Part shown: piece after piece, positions 1 to 8,500 of the stretch
Numbering within the stretch: position 1 is the stretch's first letter
Layout: every line of letters begins with the position of its first letter
Assembly (NCBI GenBank): GCA_938049225.1
Contig: CALICM010000064.1
Location: 1 to 40,720 of the forward strand
DNA from: an uncultured Paracoccaceae bacterium
GTDB lineage: Bacteria > Pseudomonadota > Alphaproteobacteria > Rhodobacterales > Rhodobacteraceae
Length of the DNA: 40,720 nucleotides
Direction: 5' to 3'
Made by a program: the position numbers and the translations under genes
Notes under the pieces: model-generated
What the model was told of the DNA's origin: nothing
Databases searched by the model: none
What the model saw: the letters and a program-made list of their open reading frames with translations, nothing else

Positions 1-56
1 TTGGGCAAAGAGTAACTCAAACGGGCACGGATATCTGCAGAAAGCGGGTTGGGCAT
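1..56 (-). CDS. Putative IS630-family transposase, N-terminal fragment
   Basis: The ATG at 54-56 on the minus strand follows a strong Shine-Dalgarno site (AGGAGGA, seven bases upstream). Eighteen codons are visible before the window edge, reading MPNPLSADIRARLSYSLP. This resembles the start of the fragment at the right edge (MPSPLSKELRDRFARLIE): M-P-x-P-L-S and the R-x-R spacing are shared. The two leaders are also alike. The IS630 assignment rests on this pairing and on the general look of IS630 N-termini; the catalytic domain is not visible. Confidence 0.5.
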   Translation of the reverse strand, partial: MPNPLSADIRARLSYSLP

Positions 57-138
57 GAACTTATCCTCCTGAACAGGATGAATCAGAAAACATGCCAAAT
101 GTGAATCCCCTTCGATGCAACGAAAGCTCGAACCGCTT
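1..138 (-). mobile_element. IS630-like element, one end only (runs off the left edge)
   Basis: Read on the minus strand, the sequence from the TA at 139-140 to the ATG at 54-56 has the same plan as the IS630-like end at 40582-40668. Both start TAAAGCG, share GGATTC-like and TGATTCA-like stretches, and carry a GGAGGAT ribosome site before the ATG. The distance from TA to the last base of ATG is 87 nt in both. IS630 elements insert at TA and duplicate it, which fits the junction. The other end is outside the window, so completeness cannot be judged. Confidence 0.6.
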
Positions 139-1442
139 TAGGATTGGCTTTCCGCGCGGAACCAACCGAGGCGTTTGAACAGTAGCCAATCAAGCACAAG
201 GGCCACGACCAGCGACGCGCCCATGAGCGGGAACAAAAGCGCCAGGCCAATGACGAGGACGATCATCCCTGTGCCCAACGATCCCTCAGGCGCGGCAGGT
301 ACACCCAGCGACCCTTTCGGGCGGCGCATCCACCATGCCACGAAGCCCGAGAGGGCCAGAAGAATCCCAAGCAGCGCGCCCACGGTGTTCTGGATGCGGT
401 TGATCCAGCCATAAAGCTCGCCCTGATGGAAGGAAATACCCAGGGAAACGGCTTTGGCGACGGGTGGATTGGCCTCGAACCCTTGGCGCTTGAGGACGGC
501 GCCTGAGTATTGATCGATGATCAACTCGGTCTGCTCGTAGCGGTTGACGCTGGCCGAGCGAACCCAGATCGCCCCCTCGGCCCCCTTTGCCGGGCGCATC
601 TCATAAGGTGCGACCAAACCTTGGTCTTTCGCGATATCAAACACCGTTGCAAAGGTGATCGGCGTGCCTTGCGACGTAGTCGAGTTGGGGGCGTCACCGC
701 CAAAACGCAGGCTTTTTGAGGCCTGGCCGGTACGATCTTGGACTGCCGACAGACCACCGCCCCAAACATCGGTCCAGGGCAGGCCGCTGATGACAATTGG
801 CAAGATCAGCAGTGCGGCGAGAAAGCCGGTGAACATATGTGTGTCGCGCCACCAACTGCGGCCTTTGCTGCTGGGGAGGCTGAAGGCCTTGGCCGCCGTT
901 CGTTCACCGCGGGGCCACCACAGGTAGAGCCCGGTGATGAACATAACAATGGTCCAATGGGCCGCAAGCTCGACGAATTTGGTGCCGATGTCGCCCAGTA
1001 ATAGCTCGCCATGGAATTTGCGCAGAACACGCATAGCCGTTTGGTCGCGGGCGGCCGTGGCAAGAACCTCGGCTGTGTAGGGGTTCACCCACGCCAGCGA
1101 GCGGGTGCCGTTGGCATCGTCGAACTCGATGACGGTCGCACGGCCGGGGGCGTCTTCGGTGGCGATACCACGAACACGTTTGAGGCCCGCAGCTTCTTCG
1201 ACCGCCGCAAGTTGCGCTTCAAAAGGTTGGACAGTGGTCCCAATGGCGACGTTCAGACGGTCGGCATACAGGATCTCCTCAATCTGAGGTTTGTAGAGGT
1301 AAATGCCGCCGGTAAGGGCCAGCATCGCGATAAAGGGAAGGACGTAGAGAGAGGCAAGGAAATGCCATTTCCATACAAGGCGGTAAAAGGCGCCGCCGGT
1401 CGGTTGGACCTTGGCGGGCGCCGATGCGATGGCATCGGTCAT
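138..1442 (-). CDS. PepSY-associated transmembrane protein
   Basis: A 434-residue integral membrane protein of the PepSY_TM type. This family is often found beside iron-siderophore or metal uptake genes, and some members act as inner-membrane ferric-siderophore reductases; the substrate here is unknown. Hydrophobic segments lie near residues 28-50, 158-176, 200-222, 347-371 and 391-425. Large periplasmic loops between them carry the PepSY-like regions. Conserved-looking histidines flank membrane segments (KWHFLASLY, FHGELLLGD, DTHMFTGF, SFHQGELYG), as expected if heme or metal is bound. It is downstream of, and probably co-transcribed with, the small gene at 1485-1847. Its TAA stop (138-140) uses the TA at the mobile-element junction, so the C-terminus may have been trimmed by the insertion. 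Confidence 0.85.
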   Translation of the reverse strand: MTDAIASAPAKVQPTGGAFYRLVWKWHFLASLYVLPFIAMLALTGGIYLYKPQIEEILYADRLNVAIGTTVQPFEAQLAAVEEAAGLKRVRGIATEDAPGRATVIEFDDANGTRSLAWVNPYTAEVLATAARDQTAMRVLRKFHGELLLGDIGTKFVELAAHWTIVMFITGLYLWWPRGERTAAKAFSLPSSKGRSWWRDTHMFTGFLAALLILPIVISGLPWTDVWGGGLSAVQDRTGQASKSLRFGGDAPNSTTSQGTPITFATVFDIAKDQGLVAPYEMRPAKGAEGAIWVRSASVNRYEQTELIIDQYSGAVLKRQGFEANPPVAKAVSLGISFHQGELYGWINRIQNTVGALLGILLALSGFVAWWMRRPKGSLGVPAAPEGSLGTGMIVLVIGLALLFPLMGASLVVALVLDWLLFKRLGWFRAESQS

Positions 1443-1484
1443 TGTGGGGGTATCCTGTGTCTGAGTTTGTCTTGGGGGCTTGGA

Positions 1485-1847
1485 TTAAGCCGACACAGGA
1501 GGGGCCTGGCTTGGGGGTTTCAAAGTGAAATGAACCGCCATGGGTGCTGGCGCACGTTTAGTGGGCAGGCGATACGCATCTGTGTAAGCCACACGCAGCC
1601 ACGCTGCGTCGCGCGCTGACAGCGGGTCAACTGGGTCGCTTTGGGTACAGGGTGCGGCGCTGTCCTCGGCCAGTTCAATGGGGTCGCCATTTGAGTTGAT
1701 GGTCATGGTGACCAATTCCGCGCCGTTGCAGATCACAACGGTTTGCACGCCGGGCAGAAGCGTCACCAAAACAGCCCCCAGTTTTGGCAGGCTTAAGCCG
1801 ACGGTGATCGTGCAAATCAGAATAAGGCGTAGAAGAGCGTTCACCAT
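1485..1847 (-). CDS. Small DUF2946-like protein, hypothetical
   Basis: About 120 residues with an N-terminal hydrophobic segment (VNALLRLILICTITVGLSL) that could be a signal peptide or membrane anchor. A short motif follows that resembles DUF2946-type proteins, a hydrophobic VVICNG then polar TINSNGDP. Two cysteines are present (VICNG and APCTQ). I chose the ATG at 1845-1847; a TTG at 1881-1883 would add twelve residues and neither has a strong ribosome site. It lies 42 bp upstream of the PepSY gene on the same strand, which suggests a joint role in metal handling. That role is an inference from neighbours; the biochemical function is not known. Confidence 0.55.
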   Translation of the reverse strand: MVNALLRLILICTITVGLSLPKLGAVLVTLLPGVQTVVICNGAELVTMTINSNGDPIELAEDSAAPCTQSDPVDPLSARDAAWLRVAYTDAYRLPTKRAPAPMAVHFTLKPPSQAPPVSA

Positions 1848-1971
1848 TCCGTGAAGGCTATGCCCAAACCAGGTATGGATCAATTGGTTTACACGCGCAG
1901 CGCGAGAAATGGCTTACGCCAGGATTGGAGCCTTTACGCGCGGTCGTCGCGAGGATCTACAAAATAATTTT

Positions 1972-1986
1972 ATAACAAAGAGTTAT
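1972..1986. promoter_or_regulatory. Small dyad in the upstream region of the PepSY operon
   Basis: ATAAC and GTTAT arms separated by five bases lie in an AT-rich stretch about 125 bp upstream of the minus-strand ATG at 1847. The AT-rich region is the natural place for the promoter of this operon. I did not recognise a known operator, and the short arms could be chance. Confidence 0.25.
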
Positions 1987-2035
1987 CAAGTCTTTCTCAG
2001 GTGGGAGATCAGCAACATTCATCTAAAATTGAATA

Positions 2036-2066
2036 TAAAAAGGGCGCACCCAAATCGGATGCGCCC
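2036..2066 (-). terminator. Rho-independent terminator of the M23/bactofilin operon
   Basis: On the minus strand, GGGCGCA (2066-2060) pairs with TGCGCCC (2048-2042) around an 11-base loop and is followed by a run of T. It sits about 20 bp beyond the bactofilin stop codon, the expected place for the operon end. A second short hairpin (CTGACG/CGTCAG) overlaps the stop codon itself. Confidence 0.75.
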
Positions 2067-2088
2067 CGGTCCATTCTCTGACGCTTCG

Positions 2089-2574
2089 TCAGGAGCCAGA
2101 GGGCTTTTTGCCGTCGGTGTTCAGCGGATCGTCATTGCGCTGCACCGAGCCTTCGAAATGAGCACCGCTTTCGATGGCGATGGTTTTGTGAACAATGTCG
2201 CCCTCGACCCGCGCGGTCGAGGTAAGGCGAACTTTAATGCCGCGGACACGGCCGACAACGCGGCCGGTGACGACGACATCATCGGCCATCACCTCGCCCT
2301 TAACGGTGGCGCCTTCACCTACGGTCAGCAAATGGGCCTGGATATCGCCCTCGACCGTGCCTTCGATCTGGACATCGCCGGTGGTCTTCATATGGCCGGT
2401 TACCACCAGGTCACTGGATAGTATGGAAGGCGCCGCCTTGGATTTTGGGGCCGAGGCAGCCGACGGTGTCGCATTAGGAGGCGTGGGGGTCGGGGCCGAG
2501 GGAGGCGTGGGCGCAGTAGGTTTGGTGGTCACGGAGGTCTCCTGGCCGTCGGTCGGTTTGTTCTTAGAAAACAT
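2089..2574 (-). CDS. Bactofilin (polymer-forming cytoskeletal protein)
   Basis: A 161-residue protein with a proline/threonine/alanine-rich N-terminal tail to about residue 50. A bactofilin core (DUF583) follows, recognisable by repeating short beta-turn units such as GTVEGDIQA, VGEGATVKGEV, GRVVGRVRG and ARVEGDIVH. Bactofilins form nucleotide-independent beta-helical filaments at the membrane and position cell-wall enzymes. Its ATG lies inside the 3' end of the M23 peptidase gene (11-bp overlap), so the two are translated together. Bactofilin/M23 pairing is known from other alphaproteobacteria (for example BacA with LmdC), where the pair controls local cell shape. A terminator follows at 2036-2066. 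Confidence 0.9.
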   Translation of the reverse strand: MFSKNKPTDGQETSVTTKPTAPTPPSAPTPTPPNATPSAASAPKSKAAPSILSSDLVVTGHMKTTGDVQIEGTVEGDIQAHLLTVGEGATVKGEVMADDVVVTGRVVGRVRGIKVRLTSTARVEGDIVHKTIAIESGAHFEGSVQRNDDPLNTDGKKPSGS

Positions 2575-3892
2575 TTTGAGCAGCCCTTATATAGGTCATG
2601 GGGTTCACAGGGCGGCCGCCAACATGGACTTCATAGTGCAGATGCACCCCAGTGCTGCGGCCTGTGGTCCCCATATCGCCTATATGATCGTTGCGGGCAA
2701 TGCGGTCGCCGACATTCACGTGGATTTTGTTCAAATGCGCGTAAAGTGTCTCGAAGCCATAAGCATGACGAATACGGATCACGTTGCCAAATCCGCTTTG
2801 ACGCCCAGCGAAAACGACGACACCGTCCGCCGTCGCCTCGATCGGGGTTCCGCGGGGCCCAGCCAAATCTATCCCATTATGCGCGCGCCGTCCGCCGGTC
2901 TTCGGATCGCGCCGGGTGCCGAAGCCGCTGGTAAAGCGATGCGCTTGGCGCACGGGCATGGTGTAGGGGACTTTGGTCGCCGCGATGCGCATCATGTCCA
3001 TCCGCTCCATATCGCCCATCAACGCAGCAAAGCGCGCGTTCAATGCCGGATCTGCCATGCCGCTTACCGGGGCGGGCACGCCGCCATCGGGCCCGCCAAA
3101 GCCGGTATAGTTTTGGCGTACACCTGAGATCAGCGTATCAACGCTGAGGCCCGAGTTTTCGAACATATCTTCAAGCGGGCGGAACGAGGTTTCGACCGCC
3201 TGTTCCAGGCTGGCAACCAACTGTTCTTGCCGGTCGGCGGTGATCTGCGCTTTCAACTCAAGCGTCGCGATCTCGGATTCCATCTTGCTCAGATCGCCGC
3301 GCTGGGTGTCACGGGTCCGCACCGCCGCTGTCAGCGCGTCCGAGACGGCTGCCAGAACTGTATCCAACTCCGCAGCTCGGTCCGCGCCGCTGCGGTCGCG
3401 GGTCTGAAGGCTGGCGAGGGTGGCTTGCAGATCTTCGGCCCGGACCTCGGCCGCATCCCTGGCTTCGACCAATTGGGCAAGTTTGCCCCGCATTTCGGTC
3501 AGGCCTTTGGTGACATCCGCGCGGGCCAAGAGGGCGTCGTTCAGGGCACGCTGCTGGTCAACCAGTTGAGTGAGCGCTGTGTCCAGGCGATCAAGGTTCG
3601 AGGCGCCAGCTGTTTCGCTTCGCGCAAGCGCTTCGGTCAGATCCGCGATGCGGCGCTCATAGGCGGCCTCGATCATCGCTGTGTCGGCGACGGTGCCTTG
3701 ATCCGAAAGCCGCGAAACGATGAAACCCGCGCTTGCCGTCACAATCCAAGCCACACCGATTGCCGCGAGTGCGCTGCCGGTCAAAAGCTTGCCCTTGGTC
3801 AGCGTGATGCTGCGGGTGGCGCGCGGGGTTTCGATGATCAGTCTGCGGGTGGTCTGCTCTGTGTCGTCCTGGCCGATTTCGGTCGTCGTCAT
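2564..3892 (-). CDS. Membrane-anchored M23 family metallopeptidase
   Basis: A 442-residue predicted peptidoglycan DD-endopeptidase. One transmembrane helix is near residues 36-58. A long charged region (about 75-235) with heptad-like character is probably a periplasmic coiled coil. The C-terminal LytM/M23 domain runs from about residue 318. The zinc ligands are visible as HNGID (H-x3-D) near residue 338 and HLHYE (H-x-H) near 418, so the domain should be active rather than an EnvC-like activator. The gene overlaps the bactofilin gene by 11 bp, and it probably cuts wall at places marked by the bactofilin filament. The start at 3892 puts a short acidic cytoplasmic tail before the helix. Confidence 0.9.
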   Translation of the reverse strand: MTTTEIGQDDTEQTTRRLIIETPRATRSITLTKGKLLTGSALAAIGVAWIVTASAGFIVSRLSDQGTVADTAMIEAAYERRIADLTEALARSETAGASNLDRLDTALTQLVDQQRALNDALLARADVTKGLTEMRGKLAQLVEARDAAEVRAEDLQATLASLQTRDRSGADRAAELDTVLAAVSDALTAAVRTRDTQRGDLSKMESEIATLELKAQITADRQEQLVASLEQAVETSFRPLEDMFENSGLSVDTLISGVRQNYTGFGGPDGGVPAPVSGMADPALNARFAALMGDMERMDMMRIAATKVPYTMPVRQAHRFTSGFGTRRDPKTGGRRAHNGIDLAGPRGTPIEATADGVVVFAGRQSGFGNVIRIRHAYGFETLYAHLNKIHVNVGDRIARNDHIGDMGTTGRSTGVHLHYEVHVGGRPVNPMTYIRAAQNVF

Positions 3893-3975
3893 GCTGCCTA
3901 CCTTATGTGCCGCTTGGCTGATCTGAAGTCGCCCTATGCGGCTTATTTTGTCTGATCCTGCGTAATGCTCACAGA

Positions 3976-3997
3976 AGTGTTAAGCAACCTTAACGCT
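3976..3997. other. Stem-loop between the ferritin-like gene and the M23 gene
   Basis: AGTGTTAAG and CTTAACGCT pair over nine positions (one G-T) around the loop CAAC, 50 bp downstream of the ferritin-like stop codon. There is no T-run on the minus strand, so it is at best a weak terminator; it could also be an operator near the M23 promoter. Confidence 0.3.
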
Positions 3998-4048
3998 GGG
4001 GCGATTTTGTGGCGTGGGCGGATTCTTGCCCATTAACCAAAGGGCAGA

Positions 4049-4864
4049 TCAGCCAGTTGCCAGCGGCCAGTAGAAGTCAGGGGGCAGGCCGGCCTCGGCG
4101 CGTTTCTCAACATTGAAGGGCGGTTTCAACGGCGAGGGGAAGTAGCGGCGGACCAGATCGTGAAACCGATCTTTGGGATCCCATTCGTGGCGGCCACACA
4201 GAAAGTGGAACCACTTTGATCCAAAGGCGACATGGGTGACCTCCTCGGCGTAGATGGTTTGCAGGGCATCGACAGTCGCAGTGTCGCCCGCCTTTTCAAA
4301 CAGCGCGATCATACCGGGGGTCACGTCCAGGCCCCGGGCCTCGAGCACCATGGGCACCACGGCCAGCCGCGCAGGCAGATCTTGTGCCGTATCTTCGGCG
4401 GCGCGCCACATGCCCGCATGCGCGGGCAGGGCGCCGTAGTGGCTGCCAAGGGTCCGCAAGCGGTCGGATAAAAGCATGAAATGTTTAGATTCTTCATCCG
4501 CCGCCTGGACCCAATCGTCATAAAACCCCATCGGCATAGGGGTCTCAGCAAAGCGGGCGATGATGTCCCAGTGCAAGTCCACCGCGTTCAACTCAATATG
4601 GGCAATCGCGTGCAGGATGGCGATCCGCCCGGCCTGCGTGCCCGGGCGGCGGCGCGGAACGTCGCGTGGATCCAATAGTTCTGGTTGGGTGGGGCGCGCT
4701 GGTTGAAGCGGTGGCGAGGCTTGGCCCAGCGGAGGCGGCGCGCCCGCAGACCGCGCCGCTTGCCAGGCGGCCGCATACTGTCGCGACAGGGTCGTTTTGA
4801 CGGTTGCATCGGCTGTGGTCAGCACGCCGACGGCCATCTCGGACAGGGTTGCAGGCAGGCTCAA
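4049..4864 (-). CDS. Ferritin-like domain protein (DUF455 type)
   Basis: About 271 residues of a helical ferritin-like protein. Glutamate/histidine pairs typical of a di-iron four-helix bundle are visible: HIELNAVDLHW, DEESKHF, LEARGLD and EEVTHVAF. The family is widespread in proteobacteria but its reaction is not established. I place the start at the TTG at 4862-4864, because the LSEMAVGVLTTAD stretch looks like family sequence and lies mostly downstream of it. This TTG overlaps the stop codon of the peroxiredoxin gene (TTGA), allowing coupled translation. The first in-frame ATG is at 4837, and the start choice remains open. Pairing with a peroxiredoxin suggests a role in oxidative stress or iron handling, by inference. 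Confidence 0.8.
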   Translation of the reverse strand: MSLPATLSEMAVGVLTTADATVKTTLSRQYAAAWQAARSAGAPPPLGQASPPLQPARPTQPELLDPRDVPRRRPGTQAGRIAILHAIAHIELNAVDLHWDIIARFAETPMPMGFYDDWVQAADEESKHFMLLSDRLRTLGSHYGALPAHAGMWRAAEDTAQDLPARLAVVPMVLEARGLDVTPGMIALFEKAGDTATVDALQTIYAEEVTHVAFGSKWFHFLCGRHEWDPKDRFHDLVRRYFPSPLKPPFNVEKRAEAGLPPDFYWPLATG

Positions 4865-5334
4865 AGGGCCTGGGCGGCCGCGAGCACCGCCTCGGCGTGA
4901 CCAGGGACTTTGACCTTGCGCCAGACCTGCGCGATCTTGTGATTTGCGTCGAGCAGCACCGTCGTCCGCTCGATCCCCATGTAGGTTTTGCCATACATGC
5001 TCTTCTCGACCCAGCAGCCGTAGCGCTCGCAAACATCGCCCTCTTCGTCGGATAGCAGGGGCATCCCCAGCGTATGTTTGTCGCGGAATTTCTCTTGCTT
5101 CTTCTTGGGGTCTTTGGACAGGCCAACAACAGCTGTGTTCGCCGCTTTGAACTGGTCGAGAAGGGCGGTAAAGGCGATTGCCTCCTTCGTGCAGCCGCTG
5201 GTGTCGGCGCGGGGGTAAAAGAACAGGACAACCGATTGACCCGCCAGATCGGTCAACGAAAGGGTCTCGCCGCCATCGCGGGGTAGCGAAACCGCCGGGG
5301 CAGGGGTGCCGGTTGGAAGGGTCGTGTCGGTCAT
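4861..5334 (-). CDS. bcp: PrxQ/BCP-type thioredoxin-dependent peroxiredoxin
   Basis: A 157-residue AhpC/TSA-fold peroxidase that reduces hydroperoxides. The peroxidatic cysteine is in the motif FYPRADTSGCTKEA near residue 48. In classical E. coli BCP a resolving cysteine lies five residues after it; here that position is isoleucine (CTKEAI). Other cysteines are present in DVCERYGCWVEKS, so the protein is either 1-Cys or uses a different partner. The ATG at 5332-5334 matches the usual family length; longer readings upstream are not coding. The stop overlaps the probable TTG start of the ferritin-like gene. It is divergent from the AsmA-like gene across 186 bp. Confidence 0.9.
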   Translation of the reverse strand: MTDTTLPTGTPAPAVSLPRDGGETLSLTDLAGQSVVLFFYPRADTSGCTKEAIAFTALLDQFKAANTAVVGLSKDPKKKQEKFRDKHTLGMPLLSDEEGDVCERYGCWVEKSMYGKTYMGIERTTVLLDANHKIAQVWRKVKVPGHAEAVLAAAQAL

Positions 5335-5520
5335 GATGTGCACCTGTGATAAGATTGATTTGCCGCTAGGGTCAGATATGATGCGCGGGCCCCCAAGGGC
5401 AAGGTGATTGCGGTGTGTCACAGGGGCGTGTGCCGCCCGCCAAAGCGTTGGTAACCTAAGCCAGTTACTGTACACCCACGAGGGGCGCAGGGGCCCGCAA
5501 GAGCGATAGGGGATGCACGG

Positions 5521-8500
5521 GTGCTGAAGGGACCGAAGCGGTTTCAGCCACCACCGACGATAGTGGCCGCCCCGCGCAGGCCACGCCGCACAGCGCATGC
5601 GCTGGCGCGGCTTGCGGCCTTTGGTCTGCGCGAAACCGGCAGCGCGCTGGCCAAGGTGCTGAGTTTCGCGACCTTTGTGGCGCTGTTTCTGGTGTTGCTT
5701 TTGGATGCCGAGGACCGGCAATTGCGGATCGACCCGCGGGTGACAGCCTGGGCGGCCGAGCGTTTCGGGGCCGAGGATCTGTCGGTCGGCGCGATCACGA
5801 TCACGCTTGGCACGCCCGAGACGCCCGCAGGTGTCACCTTTGAGGATCTGCGGATTGGGGGCAGCGACCCGGTCGGCGATCAATCTGTGGCGCGGGTGCA
5901 GACAGAACTGTCGGTGATCGATGGGCTGCAGGGCCAACTGCGGCCAGAGGCGCTGGCCATAGGTGGTTTGGCGGTGGTGATGACGCGCACCAAAGCCGGT
6001 GCGTTCACGCTGGGGACTGTGGGGGGAACACCCATCGAACTCTATGCGCCAGGGTCCAAGATGCCAGCGCCCGAGGTTAATTTTTCCGAGATCTTGGCGA
6101 GTTTAACAGCCCTGACGGACAACGGCTTAGCAGAACGGTTAAGGGCGGTGGATCTGACGGATCTGTCGTTTGAGTACCGTGATCTGCGCACTGGGCGCCA
6201 TTGGAAGACCACCAATGCCTCGGCCAACTTAAAGCGCGAGGAAACAGGATTCAGCGCGCAGTTGGTCGCCGCGCTGACCAGCAACACGGGCGAACCGCTG
6301 ACGATTTTCGCGACAGCGCAGCACAACACAATCAGCGGGCAGACGCGCAATGCGATCCGCTTCGCCGGTGCGCGGCCGTCGGATCTGGCCAGCCAGGTCT
6401 CGGTGCTTGAGGGGTTGCAATTGGTTGAAGCGCCAGTCAACGGGGCGCTGTCAGCGACGCTGGACCGGGTGGGGGCGGTAACCGAACTGTCTGGTACCTT
6501 GACCATGGCCGCAGGGGCGGTGACACCCCTGCCGGATCGCGAGGTGTCTTTCGACGGGGCCGAGGTCTATTTTGACTATGCGCCAGCAGAGGATGTGTTC
6601 TCGGTCAGTCGCCTGTGGGTCGATACCAGCTATGGCGAGTTGACGAGTGCGGGCACGATCCGGCCGCAGCGCGATTCTGCGGGCGGGATTGGATCGCTGG
6701 TGGCCGAGCTGGATCTGAGCGACGTGTCGGTCGCACCCTCGGCCTATTTGACCAAGCCGATCAGCTTTCCGCACGGCCAGGTGACGGCGCGTGTCACTTT
6801 GGATCCATTTCGTGTCGATATCGGCGAGGCGGTTTTGTACGACCCCAGCGGATTTGGGAACACGGCCGCAAGGGCCTCGGCCACGGGACGAGTGGCGGCC
6901 ACGCCCGAGGCTTGGGAAGTTGCTTTTGATGCTAAGGTGAACGCGATCCCACTGTCGCGCGCCTTGCCATTTTGGCCCGCAACCCTGGCCGGGCCGGTTC
7001 GCAATTGGGTGGTCGAGCGGATCCCACAGGCGCGGGTGACGCGGCTTGATGCCTATGTCAGGGCGGGGGCGGATGGCGTCACCACGGGGCTGGATTTCGA
7101 TTTTGAGGATGGTGTCGCGCATGTACTGGGCGACCTGCCACCCATTGAGGGGGCCGCGGGCAATGGGCAGATATTTGAGGGGCGGTTCGATCTGATCCTG
7201 TCCGAGGGGGCGGCCAGCACAGCACCAGGGCAAAGCGTCAACCTGGCAGGCAGTCGATTGACCCTGCCCAATCTCAAAGCCCGGCCGGTACAGGCCGAGA
7301 TGGATCTTGAGATCGAAGGGTCGTTGGCCGCCGCACTGGACATTATCGACCGCAAACCCTTGCGGCTGCTGGAGCGGGCTGGAACCGAGCGGGACCTTGC
7401 GACTGGGCATGGCAAGGCCCAGGTCTCGCTTAAGTTGCCGTTGCGCGATGGGATCACGCCCTTTGACGTCGAAACCCGCGCCGAGGCGGTGCTGACGGAC
7501 ATTCGTGCCCACGGGTTGATGGCTGATCGGGTGCTGAGTGCGGACACACTCGATTTGCTGGCGACCAACACAGGGATCACACTGGATGGGGCGGCGCTGC
7601 TGGATGCGGTGCCCTTTACATTTGCCTATTTTCGCGGCTTCAAGCCGGACGACGGCCCAGCGAATGTCTTTGGCGCGCTTGAAGTGACACCGGAAAACCT
7701 GCGCGGGATTGGCGTGAACCTGCCCGAAGGCACGGTTAGCGGTCAGGGGCTCGCGAAGTTTGATCTGACCTTGCCACCAGGCCAACCGCCGACGCTGACG
7801 GCGGATGTGGCGCTGGCCGGCTTGGGCATGTCGCTGCCCTCTTTGGATTGGAGCAAGACCCCCTCGGCCGCGGGTACCCTGCGGGTCGAGGCCGAATTGA
7901 CCGAGCCCGCCAAGCTGAACCGCGTCGCGGTCGCGGCGCCCGGCCTGGCGTTGGACGGGCGACTGGATTTGACCGATGCGGGGCTGGTTGGGGCCGACCT
8001 GTCACGTCTGGCCTTGAACAATTGGCTGGATGCGCCGGTGGTCTGGCGCAAGCGCGGCGACAGTGGGTCGGACATAACCATCAACGGTGGCATGATCGAT
8101 CTGCGTCCGAACCGACCCGATGGCGGCGATGGTGGCGGGCGGACGATCATTCGTGCCCGGCCCGACCAATTGATCGTCACCGACGGTATTCGCTTGACCG
8201 ATGCACAAGCCGAGATCGACACCGCCGCCAGCCCGATGGGACGGTTTTCGGGCCTGGTGAACGGACAGGCCAGGGTCGAAGGGGTGCTGCAACCGGGTGG
8301 CGCGGCCTATGTCTCGGCCACCGATGGCGGGGCGGTCTTGCGCGCGGCTGGGGTGTATAAGAACGCCACGGGCGGCATGTTGCGCCTGTCGTTTTTGCCG
8401 GATGCGGCAGGCGGAGCGACGACCGGGGTGTTTTCGCTGAAAGGCACACGGGTGGTGAATGCGCCAGCCTTGGCCGAGGTGTTGGCGGTGGCGACGATCC

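Noticed and set aside
5451-5468. GTAAC-N8-GTTAC dyad upstream of the AsmA-like gene
   Set aside because: Five-base arms with a long spacer occur often by chance; no further support.
5335-5937. N-terminal extension of the peroxiredoxin frame
   Set aside because: The extra 200 residues overlap the divergent AsmA-like gene and have no peroxiredoxin features; the ATG at 5334 gives the family length.
6451-7785. Long open frame (444 codons) on the minus strand opposite the AsmA-like gene
   Set aside because: It is the antisense shadow of a GC-rich gene; composition (Q, R, H-rich) and lack of any recognisable motif argue against coding.
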